A stretch of 64,000 nt of DNA from Planctomyces sp. SH-PL62 (lineage in GTDB: Bacteria; Planctomycetota; Planctomycetia; Planctomycetales; Planctomycetaceae): NCBI GenBank assembly GCA_945893045.1, contig CAMDEA010000017.1:1-64000 (forward strand), written 5' to 3'. Each line of letters opens with the position of its first letter. Position 1 is the first letter of the stretch. Both the position numbers and the translations under genes were made by a program. Positions 28,207 to 37,375 of the stretch are shown piece after piece. The notes beneath the pieces were generated by a model that made no database searches, was not told the DNA's origin, and saw nothing but the letters and a program-made list of their open reading frames with translations.

Positions 28207-28284
28207 GGTCAGGCTTTCCAGCCTGACCCGAACGCTCCGATCAGCATTGCTGGCCCGCCGGGTCAGCCTGGAAAGGCTGACCTA
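28207..28284. repeat. palindromic repeat, GGTCAGGCTTTCC family
   Basis: Arms 28207-28229 and 28260-28284, the same family as the repeat between tsaE and mtnA. It lies 22 bases upstream of the epimerase start codon. Confidence 0.88.
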
Positions 28285-28430
28285 CAGAAAACACGTCGGA
28301 AAACTTTAGCACCTGAATCGACCACGACGGCGACCGGTCGTGCAAGATGCGGTTGCGCGCTGCCCCGCACAATCGGCACAGCTTGTTTGATCCAACAGGT
28401 CGTTGCGACCGTGTATGAGTCACGGCGGTT

Positions 28431-28499
28431 GTGAGCGGCAAGGCGCTAGCCGCCGGTCGGTATTCGTTCAGAACCGGCGGCTAGCGCCTCGCCGCTCAC
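28431..28499. repeat. palindromic repeat with 27-base arms
   Basis: Arms 28431-28457 (GTGAGCGGCAAGGCGCTAGC, then CGCCGGT) and 28473-28499 are inverted copies with one mismatch. The gap 28185-28721 otherwise holds only the repeat at 28207-28284, a short directly repeated word GCGCGCTGCCCCGCA (28356 and 28527), and no gene that I can support. Confidence 0.88.
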
Positions 28500-28721
28500 T
28501 AAAGTTCGCGCCATTGGACTGACGCCGCGCGCTGCCCCGCAGGAAGCCACGTACTGGTTATGCCGGTTGATGAAGGAGTGCCGGTGCGAGGACTCGATCA
28601 CCAGACCGACCGACCTGCCAGACCGTCGTCATTGAATCCCCCTCTCGAAACTGTCCGAAACGAGATAACAGAATCGAGCGCTCGGCTCGTTCCACCCAAG
28701 GCTCCGAAAGGTTTCGAGATC

Positions 28722-30467
28722 ATGCCCCGTATTCAATGGCGATTCCGTTTGTTGTCCGCGTCCGCGTTGTCCGCCGCCTTGTGGTTCGTTCCGCAAGCCG
28801 GCCACACCGAGGAAGCTCCCGTGGCGGCGGTTCCTGCGGCTGAATCGGCTGCTGCGGAAGCCTCCGAGTCCAAGCTCGCACCGGCTGAGGAAACTCCGTT
28901 GACGGTGGCATTTCGCGAGCATCTCGCTGCACCGCAGTCCGGCCAGTGTGGTCGGCCCGATTGCCCGATCTGCAATCCCAAACCGGCCGCGAAACCGCCG
29001 GCACCAATCCTGCCTTGGAAGGGGCTCTATTTCGATAACGACTTCTCGTACAAGACCAAGCCCAACGCTCCGCACTTCCTCGGCGAAGAGTTGAAGAACA
29101 TTCCGCTGTTCGATTGCGACTGCGAACCGAGTGGGATCACGCTGTCCGCCGGCGGCGAGATTCGGCACCGTTATATGAACGAAGACAATCGCCTGCGGCC
29201 GGGGGGACCGGGACGTAGCGACTACGACTTGTATCGTTGGCGTCAGTATGTGGACCTCAAGTACCGGGACGAGTTCCGCGTCTACGTCGAGGGTATTGAC
29301 GCGTCGATCTTCGGAGCCGAACTGCCGATCACCGGCATCGACAAGAACCGCTGGGACATCCAAAACGCGTTCTTCGATTTGAAGGTCGGGGAACGAGACG
29401 GCAAGCCGGTTTATTTCCGCGCGGGCCGCCAAGAGTTGCTCTATGGAGCGCCGAGCGGCGTCAGCCCCGGTCAGCAAGTGATCTCGCCGCTGGATTGGGC
29501 GAACACACGCCGGAATTTCGAGGGCTTCAAGATGTTCAGCAAAGGGGAGACGTGGGATCTCGATCTGTTTGCTGTGCAACCGGTCAACACGGCCAACCCA
29601 ACCGGACCGAAAGGTGGTCGTCCAGCGGCTGGACTGACCTCGGCGGTCAACACGTGGGACCATCAATTCGATCACGCCGATGGCTCGCGTTGGTACAGCG
29701 GAGCCTACATGGTCTACAAAGGAATCAAGGACAACACGATCGAACCGTACTACGTCTGGCTGCAAACCGATCCCAGCAAGCAAGACGGCACTTGGGCCGA
29801 TGGGAATCGGCATACGCTCGGCCTGCGTTGGACCTCGACGAAGCCGATCAAAGATGAATGCGATCAACCGTGGATCGTCTTGGCCTCGGACATTGAAGGG
29901 GCGTACCAATTCGGCCGGGATAACGACGAGCGCGTGCAAGCCGGTTTCTTTACCAGCAAGCTCGGCTCGACGTTCTCACAGTTGCCGTGGACCCCGCAAT
30001 TGAGCGTCCTCTACTACTACGGCTCCGGCGACAAGACGAAGGGGGATGGCACGAACTCGACCTACGATGTCCTGGTTCCGTTGAATCATGCGTATTGGGG
30101 CATCATCGACAGTCTCGCCGGCCAGAACCTCAACGACTACGCCCTGCAAGCCACCGTGAAGCCGCACGCGAAGCTGTCCGGCCTGGCGGCGTTCCACTGG
30201 TTCAATCAAGTGTCTGGCGGTGACAACGTCTACAACGTCGCGGGTTCTCCCGTGGGTGGACTGAACACGGGCCGGAACCTCGGCCAGGAACTCGATCTGA
30301 TCACGACCTATACCTACAACCCGAACTTCGACGTGCAATTTGGGTATAGCTGGTTCTGGTACGGCTCGCACTTTAAGGACAACGGCGTGGTCAATAACGC
30401 GGTGATCAGCGGCAGGCCACTCGAAGACGCGACGCAGCTCTACATTCAGACGTCGCTGCGATACTGA
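28722..30467 (+). CDS. outer-membrane porin of the alginate-export type
   Basis: 581 residues from the ATG at 28722. The 54 codons upstream are not protein-like, and a signal peptide follows this start (RFRLLSASALSAALWFVPQA). An Ala/Glu-rich linker and a small Cys cluster (CGRPDCPIC) precede the beta-barrel. The barrel part resembles the Alginate_exp (AlgE-like) family: EIRHRYMNEDNRLRPGG, DLYRWRQYVDLKY, FRAGRQELLYG, ANTRRNFEGFKMF, ending in IQTSLRY with a C-terminal aromatic residue, as in outer-membrane proteins. Substrate is unknown. It probably delivers or releases an anionic sugar polymer, or acts as a general porin. Confidence 0.87.
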   Translation: MPRIQWRFRLLSASALSAALWFVPQAGHTEEAPVAAVPAAESAAAEASESKLAPAEETPLTVAFREHLAAPQSGQCGRPDCPICNPKPAAKPPAPILPWKGLYFDNDFSYKTKPNAPHFLGEELKNIPLFDCDCEPSGITLSAGGEIRHRYMNEDNRLRPGGPGRSDYDLYRWRQYVDLKYRDEFRVYVEGIDASIFGAELPITGIDKNRWDIQNAFFDLKVGERDGKPVYFRAGRQELLYGAPSGVSPGQQVISPLDWANTRRNFEGFKMFSKGETWDLDLFAVQPVNTANPTGPKGGRPAAGLTSAVNTWDHQFDHADGSRWYSGAYMVYKGIKDNTIEPYYVWLQTDPSKQDGTWADGNRHTLGLRWTSTKPIKDECDQPWIVLASDIEGAYQFGRDNDERVQAGFFTSKLGSTFSQLPWTPQLSVLYYYGSGDKTKGDGTNSTYDVLVPLNHAYWGIIDSLAGQNLNDYALQATVKPHAKLSGLAAFHWFNQVSGGDNVYNVAGSPVGGLNTGRNLGQELDLITTYTYNPNFDVQFGYSWFWYGSHFKDNGVVNNAVISGRPLEDATQLYIQTSLRY

Positions 30468-30508
30468 GCGACTTTGGACTTCCGCTCCGCTCGCCTGATT
30501 GACTTGTT

Positions 30509-30568
30509 GATTTGCAATCTGAAGGAAACCTGAATTCTTGGTTTTTGGTGTATCACAGATTGCAAATC
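30509..30568. promoter_or_regulatory. 13-base perfect inverted repeat between porin and small secreted protein
   Basis: GATTTGCAATCTG (30509-30521) and CAGATTGCAAATC (30556-30568) are perfect inverted copies 34 bases apart. The right arm is 21 bases before the start codon at 30590. It may be an operator or an attenuator-like hairpin; no T-run is present. Confidence 0.5.
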
Positions 30569-30589
30569 TCCTCCCTATCATCCTCCGCC

Positions 30590-30982
30590 ATGTCGCTCGC
30601 CCGAACCTATCCACTGCTCCGCATCAGCCGTTTCGCGGTTGTGGCGGCGCTGTTTGGTTTGTGGTTGGTCAGCGAACAAGCGTGTCAGGCGAGTTGCGGC
30701 GATTACTTGGTTCATCACGGCACGCAGACGCACGCGACCGATTCGTCGAACGCGCCGCACGAGATGCCCACCACGCCGTGCCGAGGAGCCAATTGCTCCC
30801 GCCGATCTGAGACCCCGCCTCTCCCGACTCGACCGACGGTCGAGACAACTTCCGTGGAGTGGCTCTGCGTGATCGAACAGATTCGTGGCCAGGACGATGA
30901 GTCCCATCGCTGGTCGCTGGAGTCTGGATCGCTCATGGCTCGGCATACGAGCCAACTGCTGGATCGCCCTCCGCGAGGGTAA
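30590..30982 (+). CDS. small secreted protein of unknown function
   Basis: 130 residues from the ATG at 30590, chosen because a signal peptide (ISRFAVVAALFGLWLVSEQA) starts shortly after. The mature part starts with CQASCGDYLVHHG and contains another Cys pair in PCRGANC, which suggests disulphides in an extracytoplasmic protein. No domain is recognised, but similar short Cys-containing proteins occur in planctomycetes. It follows the porin with the inverted repeat 30509-30568 between them. Confidence 0.6.
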   Translation: MSLARTYPLLRISRFAVVAALFGLWLVSEQACQASCGDYLVHHGTQTHATDSSNAPHEMPTTPCRGANCSRRSETPPLPTRPTVETTSVEWLCVIEQIRGQDDESHRWSLESGSLMARHTSQLLDRPPRG

Positions 30983-31097
30983 TGCCGATCCATCTGGAGT
31001 CACGCGCTGACGCTGGGCTTGTCCCTGCGCATCCTCGTCCAAGCGGCGAGATCGTGTTGCGTCGCGATCGCTGACTCACGTTTCAGACGGATCAACG

Positions 31098-31302
31098 CTC
31101 AGCCCTAAAAGGGCGTGACTCGATAGTCCAGGGCAACGCCTTGGGTGAATCAGTCGAACGAAAACCTTTAGCCCTGAGGGGCGCAACTTCCGCGGATGTC
31201 ATGCGAGTCTCGCCCCGTCGGGGCTGAACACCATTTGGTGTGGACTCACCCAGGGCGATGCCCTGGGCTATCGAGTCAGTCCCCGTTGGGGCCAAGACCG
31301 GA
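31098..31302. repeat. about 200-bp multi-hairpin element, copy 2
   Basis: Same architecture as 27037-27239: CAGCCCTAAAAGGGCG, CTCGATAGTCCAGGGCAAC, a central GCCCTGAGGGGCGCAAC facing TCTCGCCCCGTCGGGGCTGA, then ACCCAGGGCGATGCCCTGGG and CTATCGAGTC. It occupies most of the 420-base gap before the DUF1559 gene. Confidence 0.85.
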
Positions 31303-31402
31303 AGACTGATGACCCCCGATTCGTTCCATGTCCGTGCGGAAATTCCGCCGGTGTTTCGTCTCTGTGATTTTTTCTCTGGCCTTCATTTTTCGGAGAACTG
31401 TG

Positions 31403-32401
31403 ATGTCTCAATCTCTTCGTTCCCCATCGGTTCGTCGTGGTTTCACGCTGATCGAACTCTTGGTTGTCATCGCCATCATCGCCGTCCTGATCGCGCTGCT
31501 GTTGCCCGCCGTGCAGCAAGCTCGCGCGTCCGCTCAACGGGCGCAGTGCAAGAATAATCTCAAGCAACTGGGACTCGCCCTGCACGCTTACGCCAGCGAT
31601 TCCGGCTGTTTACCAATGGCCTCCGGCGCAAACGGCTTTTCGCCCCATGCGAGACTTCTCCCGTATCTCGATCAGGCGCCCTTGTTCAAAACACTGAATT
31701 TCAAAGTCAGCGTCTCAGCGACGACGATCCCCGCTGATCCCGGCAATGCCGCCGCGTGGGTCAAGACTCTGCCAGCATTCCGCTGTCCTTCGGATAACGA
31801 CACGAACGTTGGCGCTCCCAGTGTGGTGGGGGGCCGGAACAACTACTGGTCCAATTACGGCACCGGTGTCGTGGTGAGTCTCCCCGGAACGGTCGTCGGA
31901 TCGACCAACTACGGCATGCCGATGCCGAACGGGCCCATGTACCAACTCAGTCGCATTAAGATTACTGATATTCTTGACGGCACGAGTACCACGATTCTGT
32001 TTTCCGAAAAGTTGATCGGCGACGGCAGCGACGCGATCAGCACTCCGGACACGGACACTTATAAGCCCGGCTCTTACCCAGCGAACGAGAACGAAGCGTA
32101 TCAGTTCTGCGAGGCGGCGAATGTGAACGACCTGACCCAGCAGGGAAAATCTTTCAACTGTGTTTCTTGGTTGGGGGCCGGGAATCAATCGACGTTCGTC
32201 AACACGTCCATACCACCCAACAAGCGCGGGTGTATGTACCCGCCGAGCCGCATGGCGTCAGCGGTCAACAGCAGGCACACGGGTGGCGTGCATGTCCTGA
32301 TGTGCGACGGCTCGGTGAATTTCGCGTCGAACAGCATCGACGTGCTGGTTTGGCGAGCCCTCGGCACGCGAGCTGGCAAGGAGCCTGGTGCCCGATTGTA
32401 A
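31403..32401 (+). CDS. DUF1559 type II secretion pseudopilin-like protein
   Basis: 332 residues from the ATG at 31403 (GGAG eight bases upstream; 25 codons of unsupported frame precede it). The N-terminus RRGFTLIELLVVIAIIAVLI is a class III prepilin signal with the peptidase site before Phe and a following hydrophobic helix. The DUF1559 body contains the conserved CKNNLKQLGLALHAYA, and ends with the H-X9-DG signature (HTGGVHVLMCDG). Such proteins are highly expanded in planctomycetes, assumed to be exported via pseudopilus-like machinery, with unknown function. The adjacent small lipoprotein (32553) is a common partner. Confidence 0.95.
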   Translation: MSQSLRSPSVRRGFTLIELLVVIAIIAVLIALLLPAVQQARASAQRAQCKNNLKQLGLALHAYASDSGCLPMASGANGFSPHARLLPYLDQAPLFKTLNFKVSVSATTIPADPGNAAAWVKTLPAFRCPSDNDTNVGAPSVVGGRNNYWSNYGTGVVVSLPGTVVGSTNYGMPMPNGPMYQLSRIKITDILDGTSTTILFSEKLIGDGSDAISTPDTDTYKPGSYPANENEAYQFCEAANVNDLTQQGKSFNCVSWLGAGNQSTFVNTSIPPNKRGCMYPPSRMASAVNSRHTGGVHVLMCDGSVNFASNSIDVLVWRALGTRAGKEPGARL

Positions 32402-32552
32402 GGACGTGCTTCAGATCGTCGGCGCTCTTCGATTGCCGACGGCTTTGCTCTCGAAAGGTGCGCACGACGGCGTGCGCACCCCTTTTTCTGCTTCGCGCTG
32501 GCGCGAGGTTCCGCGCTTTCCTTTGAGTCCCCTTTGTGATTGAGGTTTTTCG

Positions 32553-32942
32553 ATGACAATTCGTTCGATGACAACGTGGCCGCGTCGGCTGCTGATGTTG
32601 GCTCTGCTGTGCGTGGTCTTGATTGGCTGCGGTGGACCACACGGTCAGCCCGTCAATCCCACGACGGCCAAAGACGTCTTGAAGACATTCCTTCAAGCAT
32701 GGCAGGACGGCAAGAAGGCCGAGGATCTCAAGCCGGCCATCATTGGTGCCGACCGAGAATGGAATGCCGGCAAGAAGCTCGCTGCTTTTGAAATTCTGCC
32801 CGACGAAGCTAACCAAGGAACCCGGCTGAACATGTCGGTGAATTTGACGCTGAAAGACGACAAAGGTGCTGAGTCCAAATCCACGGTGAAGTACGCCGTG
32901 AGCACCGCCCCTGTGGTCACTGTGCTTCGCGATGACGATTAA
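32553..32942 (+). CDS. small lipoprotein
   Basis: 129 residues from the ATG at 32553, supported by GAGG seven bases upstream; an ATG at 32568 is also in frame. The signal peptide ends in the lipobox LIGC (about residues 23-26), so the protein is predicted to be lipid-anchored. The mature part (AKDVLKTFLQAWQDGKKAED and a C-terminal TVKYAVSTAPVVTVLRDD) resembles small planctomycete proteins of a cystatin-like or NTF2-like type, found next to DUF1559 genes. Function unknown. It is probably cotranscribed with the DUF1559 gene, and the selenoprotein gene starts 33 bases downstream. Confidence 0.85.
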   Translation: MTIRSMTTWPRRLLMLALLCVVLIGCGGPHGQPVNPTTAKDVLKTFLQAWQDGKKAEDLKPAIIGADREWNAGKKLAAFEILPDEANQGTRLNMSVNLTLKDDKGAESKSTVKYAVSTAPVVTVLRDDD

Positions 32943-32975
32943 GCGACATCCACCATTTTCCTCAGGAGATTTTCC

Positions 32976-34430
32976 ATGCGATTTTCGACAACCGTTCTAC
33001 TTGGCGTCGCGGTGTCATCCGCGGCGCTGGCCGTCGCGGCGGATTCGGGGAATGCGCCGCTTCCCGTGCCGCTGACTCGGCCGGTCATGAAGCAGGCGCT
33101 GGAGGATATGAAGGGACGCAAGGAGCGCATCCCTCTGCCGGAATTGACCGATGCCGATAAGGAGAAACTCGGCGAACGGTCCACGAGCTATGAAAGTCGG
33201 CTGCGCTATCACTACATGCCGTACAGCGAGGGGCAAGGGTCAGGAGTCTCCAGCCGCGGAACCGGCGGCGGTGGATTCGGCCGCAGTAGCGATCCGGATA
33301 TGGGCCTTGACTATGCCTTCACGGTGGAGTTGTTCTGGCTCGTTTCACGAACCAACAACTGCCTGTATTGACTGGGTCATCAAGAATCGAAGCTCGCGGT
33401 CGCGGGCTTAAGCGAAGATCAGATCGCGTCTTTGGATGGTGATTGGGCGGAACACACACCGGCTCAGCGAGCGGCTTATGCCTTCACTCGCAAGCTGACC
33501 TACGAACCGCATCGCCTCGGCGACGCGGACATCGTCGAACTCCGCAAGCATTACTCCGACAAGCAGATTCTGGGGATCGTCTTGTCCGTTGCCGGCTACA
33601 ACTCGACGAACCGTTGGAAAGAGGGCGCGGGTATTCCGCAGTCCTCCGGCGGCGGCAACTTCGGCAGCCGACGACCTGAAGTTGCAACCGCAGGGGCCCA
33701 GAAATCTGCAGAGAAATCCGCTGAGAAGGCCGAGCGTCCGCCCGAACGAAGTCATAACTACCTGACTCCCACGTCGCCGAAATTCCAAAACGTGATCACC
33801 AAGGTTGTGCCGCTGATGATCGACGAGAAAACCGGCAAGCCATCCACGCAGACTGTCTTCCGCCGTGCTCCACTGGAATCGCGAGCGGATACGCAGAAAG
33901 CGTTGGCCGCCGCGCGGCAGCGAGCATCGCGTCTGCCGTTGGTTGACGAAGCCGCGGCGCGAGAACTCGCTCCCGAAGGTTTCCCCGAAGGAGCGTTGCC
34001 GCAGTGGGTGCGGCTGCTGTCCACGTTTCCGACGAGCGGCAAGGGCCGCATCTCCAGCATTCATTCCGCCGAAACTCGTGGCGACCTCAAGCCACTGTTG
34101 AAAGCTCAAGTCAGTTGGATCGTTGCCCGTCAGGATCGAGCTTGGTACGCACTCGGCCAAGCCCAGCGACGTCTTCACGAGTTGGGTTGGTCCGATGACC
34201 AAATCTTCAAACTCGACGGCGACTGGTCGGAGTTCACTCCGGCCGAGCGTGCTCAGTTCCGGTTGGCTCGGCAGTTGGCCGCGTCGCCGATCATGCTCAC
34301 CGACGCCGAAACGGCGGACACCGTGAAGCTGGTGGGGCCGCGCGATGTCGTGCAACTCATCAGTTACACGACCAATCGAGCGTCCTTCAACCGCATCACG
34401 GAGGCTGCCGGATTACGGGTGGAGAAGTAG
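32976..34430 (+). CDS. secreted tandem AhpD/carboxymuconolactone-decarboxylase-like selenoprotein (CxxU)
   Basis: 484 residues if the in-frame TGA at 33369-33371 is read as selenocysteine (residue 132). The ATG at 32976 has AGGAG seven bases upstream, and a signal peptide ends near residue 22. The first AhpD/CMD-like domain reads FWLVSRTNNCLY-U-LGHQESKLA, i.e. the CxxC redox pair of this family with Sec as second residue (Cys129, U132, His135). A Gln/Lys/Arg-rich linker is followed by a second copy of the domain, whose equivalent segment is ARQDRAWYALGQAQRRL; it has lost both redox residues. The flanks match: SEDQIASLDGDWAEHTPAQR and SDDQIFKLDGDWSEFTPAER. It is likely a periplasmic thiol/peroxide-active enzyme. 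A SECIS-like hairpin follows the TGA. Confidence 0.88.
33390..33409 (+). promoter_or_regulatory. bacterial SECIS-like hairpin 1
   Basis: AAGCTCGC (33390-33397) pairs with GCGGGCTT (33402-33409), one G-T wobble, around a GGTC loop, the same tetraloop described for the E. coli fdhF SECIS. It begins 18 bases after the TGA (33369-33371). The loop G-T lies 27 bases after it. It is entirely within the coding sequence, as bacterial SECIS elements are. Confidence 0.75.
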
Positions 34431-34483
34431 TGCGTCACTTTGGTTTTGGACTGGTTGAACTTCCTTGAGCATCTCAGAGAATG

Positions 34484-34543
34484 GAATCTCAGTCGCGGGA
34501 GCGACTGAGCTACGTAGGCGAGTCGCTCCTGCGACTCGCATTC
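34484..34543. repeat. palindromic repeat, AGTCGC family
   Basis: Arms 34484-34506 and 34521-34543 are inverted copies with three mismatches, and each arm contains GTCGC ... GCGAC self-pairing. It lies between the first selenoprotein gene and the epimerase lipoprotein gene. Confidence 0.8.
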
Positions 34544-34604
34544 CGAACGTTTATCGGGGTTCAATCGGGTAGATGCTCCTCGACAATTCTCAGAGACGCA
34601 GGCC

Positions 34605-35804
34605 ATGAATATGTTCTTTCGACAAATGCTGGTAGGAGCGATGCTGCTTGGCGGAGGCTTGGCCTTCATTGGTTGTGAAGGCCAAGCCGCTAAGCCGGTT
34701 CCCAATGCGACGGACGGTTCCAAGCCGCCAACTCGGAAAGTTGCCCCGCAAGACGATCAGCCCGCCGTGACAAGCGAGCTGTATGGCAAGAACGAAAAGG
34801 GTGACGACATCCTTCGATACAATTTGCGGAACAGCCACGGAATGAAAGTCAGCGTGCTCAACCTGGGCGCGATCGTCACGTCGGTTGAGGTGCCCGATCG
34901 CGACGGCAAGTTCGCAAACGTGACCTTGAACTTCCCCGATGCGGCCTCGTACCTCGTCAATGCTCCGTACTTCGGAGGCATCTGCGGGCGATATGCGAAT
35001 CGCATCGCGAAAGGCAAGTTTTCTCTCGACGGCACCGAGTACGAACTGGAGGTCAACAACGGGCCCAACCATTTGCACGGTGGCAAGCTCGGCTTGATGA
35101 AACGAATTTGGAAGTCCGAGGGGTTTCAAAACGACGAGGCCGTCGGCGTGAACCTCTGGTACATCAGCCCCGATGGCGAAGAAGGTTATCCCGGCAAGGT
35201 CAGGTTCGGCGTCGCGTATTCGCTGAACGACAAGAATGAGTTGCGGATTGAGTATCACGCTGAGACTGACAAGCCGACCGTGCTCAACGTGACGAATCAC
35301 GCCTACTGGAATCTGGCCGGAGTGCCGGACGGTTCGATCCTCGATCACGAACTGACGTTGTCTTGCTCCAAGTATCTGCCGGTGGATGAGACGTCGATCC
35401 CGACGGGCGAACTGGCGGATGTCGTGGGCACGCCGATGGACTTCCTCAAGCCGGAGAAGATCGGTTCGCGGATTGACCAGACGGTCAACGGAGGCGGCGG
35501 CTACGATCACTGCTACGTCGTGGACGGCAAGGTTGGCAAACTGCGTCCTGCCGCGAAGATTGTCGAACCGAAGTCGGGCCGCGTGATGGAGATTCTCACG
35601 ACCGAGCCGGGCATTCAGTTCTACACCGGCAACTTTCTGGAGGGCACGCCCGCCACTGGCAACGCCGCCAAGCACGGTGGGTTTTGTTTGGAAACGCAGC
35701 ACTTCCCGGACTCACCGAACCGCCCTGAGTTCCCTACCACGAGACTCAATCCCGGCGAAGCCTATACTCAGACGACGGTCCACAAGTTTTCTGTGGCCAA
35801 GTAG
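34605..35804 (+). CDS. lipoprotein aldose 1-epimerase (galactose mutarotase)
   Basis: 399 residues. A lipoprotein signal (MLLGGGLAFIGC, lipobox Cys at about 24) precedes a galactose-mutarotase domain. Family landmarks: LGAIVTSVEVPDRDG, FGGICGRYANRIAKG, NGPNHLHGGK with the first active-site His, NVTNHAYWNLAG with the second His, the acidic YDHCY region and EPGIQFYTGN, and ETQHFPDSPNRPEFP with the catalytic Glu. It interconverts alpha and beta anomers of hexoses, here anchored outside the cytoplasm. It sits between two selenoprotein genes on the same strand; functional linkage is not evident. Confidence 0.95.
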   Translation: MNMFFRQMLVGAMLLGGGLAFIGCEGQAAKPVPNATDGSKPPTRKVAPQDDQPAVTSELYGKNEKGDDILRYNLRNSHGMKVSVLNLGAIVTSVEVPDRDGKFANVTLNFPDAASYLVNAPYFGGICGRYANRIAKGKFSLDGTEYELEVNNGPNHLHGGKLGLMKRIWKSEGFQNDEAVGVNLWYISPDGEEGYPGKVRFGVAYSLNDKNELRIEYHAETDKPTVLNVTNHAYWNLAGVPDGSILDHELTLSCSKYLPVDETSIPTGELADVVGTPMDFLKPEKIGSRIDQTVNGGGGYDHCYVVDGKVGKLRPAAKIVEPKSGRVMEILTTEPGIQFYTGNFLEGTPATGNAAKHGGFCLETQHFPDSPNRPEFPTTRLNPGEAYTQTTVHKFSVAK

Positions 35805-35875
35805 CCGGGGTGGAAGATGATTCGCAAGGATGATCGCGTGAGCCTCAACAGTGCATCGCACCTGGAGTGATCCCC

Positions 35876-37342
35876 ATGAAAACAAATCCGTGGCTTCGAG
35901 TCTTCGCCTGTGGCGCGGCCGTCGGTCTCGGCGGCCTGCTGGGCGTCCCATTGTGGGGAGCGGGAGATGATCCTCCGCAGGCGAGCAACAACTCTTTGTC
36001 GGTCAAGGACGATTCAGAGCCGGCTGTGAAAACGAAACGGAAGAAGAAGTCGAAGAAGTCCGACGAAACTCCGCAGGCCGACTCCTCCGAATCGGCTCGG
36101 CTGGAGCCTCACAGCTCAAGTCCCAAGCCCGAAGCTCCTCCGTCCGAGTTTGCTCTGACCAAAGAGCTGCTGGGCAACCTCAGCGCCGAGCACATGAAGT
36201 CGCTCGGTGAGATGCTCGATCAAGATTGGAAGGATCGGCCGGAGTGGGGCGAGATGGCGGTCGCGATCCTGAAAGACGACTTCATGCGCCCCGGCTCCGG
36301 TTGGTGGAAGCCGAGTGCGAAGCGCTACGACTGGAATTGGCTGAGCGAACATTTCGATGCGAACAAAGACGGCCAGATTGATCGCGACGAGCTTCCCGGC
36401 GATGTGGCCAAGGCCGATCAATTGTTCGAGCGGTTGGATCGTGATAGCGACGGCAAACTGATGCCAGCGGATTTCGACTTCACCGATCCGAACCCGGCGA
36501 ACGTGGCCGCGATGAAGGACAGGATGTCGAACCAACTCTTCACCCGGCTCGACAAGGACGCGAACGGTCGCGTCACGATGCAGGAACTGGCCGAGTTCTT
36601 TCGCTACGGCGACAAAGAGGAACTCGAATTTCTCACCCCGGAAGACCTGCGGTTCGCGATGGAACCTCCGCCGGCCAAGAAACCTGTCAGCGAACCGGAC
36701 AACAATCCCGCGTCCGCCGGCCCGTCCACTCCCGCCGCCGCGTTCAAAATGTTTTTGCGCGGCGACATGGGTTGGCTGACCGCCGGTCCTCAACTGGGCG
36801 ATGTCGCCCCGGATTTCACGCTGCCGAAACACGATGGCACCGCTAACGTCACGCTGTCCGACTCGTTCGGAAAGCGGCCGGTGGTGCTCGTGTTCGGCAG
36901 CTTCACCTGAGGCCCCTATCGATCCCAGTCTGGGGTCATCGACAAGCTGTTCGCTCGGTTCAAAGACCAAGCTGACTTCTATTCCGTTTACATTCGCGAA
37001 GCACACCCTTCTGACGGCTGGAGCATGGCCTCCAACAAACGCGTCAACATCGACATCGCGCAGCCGAAGACCGCCACCGAACGGACTCGCGCGGCAGTGC
37101 AATGCTGCGACTCGCTCAAGATGGCGCTGCCGTTGCTGGTCGATGGCATCGACGACGCGGTCGGCCGAGCCTACAGCGGCTTTCCCGATCGTCTCTATCT
37201 GATCGACCGCGACGGCCATGTCGCCTACAAAGGGGGCCGAGGACCGTTTGGCTACAAGCCGCGCGAACTGGAACAAACCCTGATCATGCTGCTGTTGGAT
37301 GAAGCGCTGAACGCCAATCATCCATCGCGCGGCCAGAAATGA
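35876..37342 (+). CDS. EF-hand plus iodothyronine-deiodinase-like selenoprotein
   Basis: 488 residues if TGA 36908-36910 is selenocysteine (residue 345). The ATG at 35876 has GGAG eight bases upstream, better than the GTG at 35867. A signal peptide is followed by a Lys/Ser/Glu-rich linker and three EF-hand loops (DANKDGQIDRDEL, DRDSDGKLMPADF, DKDANGRVTMQEL). From about residue 295 a thioredoxin-fold domain of the T4 deiodinase family begins. VVLVFGSFT-U-GPY aligns with the deiodinase GSCT-U-PP site. YIREAHPSDGW, a later VDGIDDAVGRAY, and DRLYLIDRDGHVAYKGGRGP with GYKPREL complete the family pattern. It is predicted to be an extracytoplasmic reductase or peroxidase; a thyroid-hormone substrate is not implied. 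Confidence 0.9.
36921..36937 (+). promoter_or_regulatory. bacterial SECIS-like hairpin 2
   Basis: GATCCCA (36921-36927) pairs with TGGGGTC (36931-36937), one wobble, around GTC; opening the last pair gives an AGTCT loop. It begins 10 bases after the TGA at 36908-36910, with the loop G-T 17 bases after it, the same range as in E. coli fdhF. Confidence 0.72.
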
Positions 37343-37375
37343 ATCAGGTGAGCGGGACGTTTTCGGAGCATCGAC

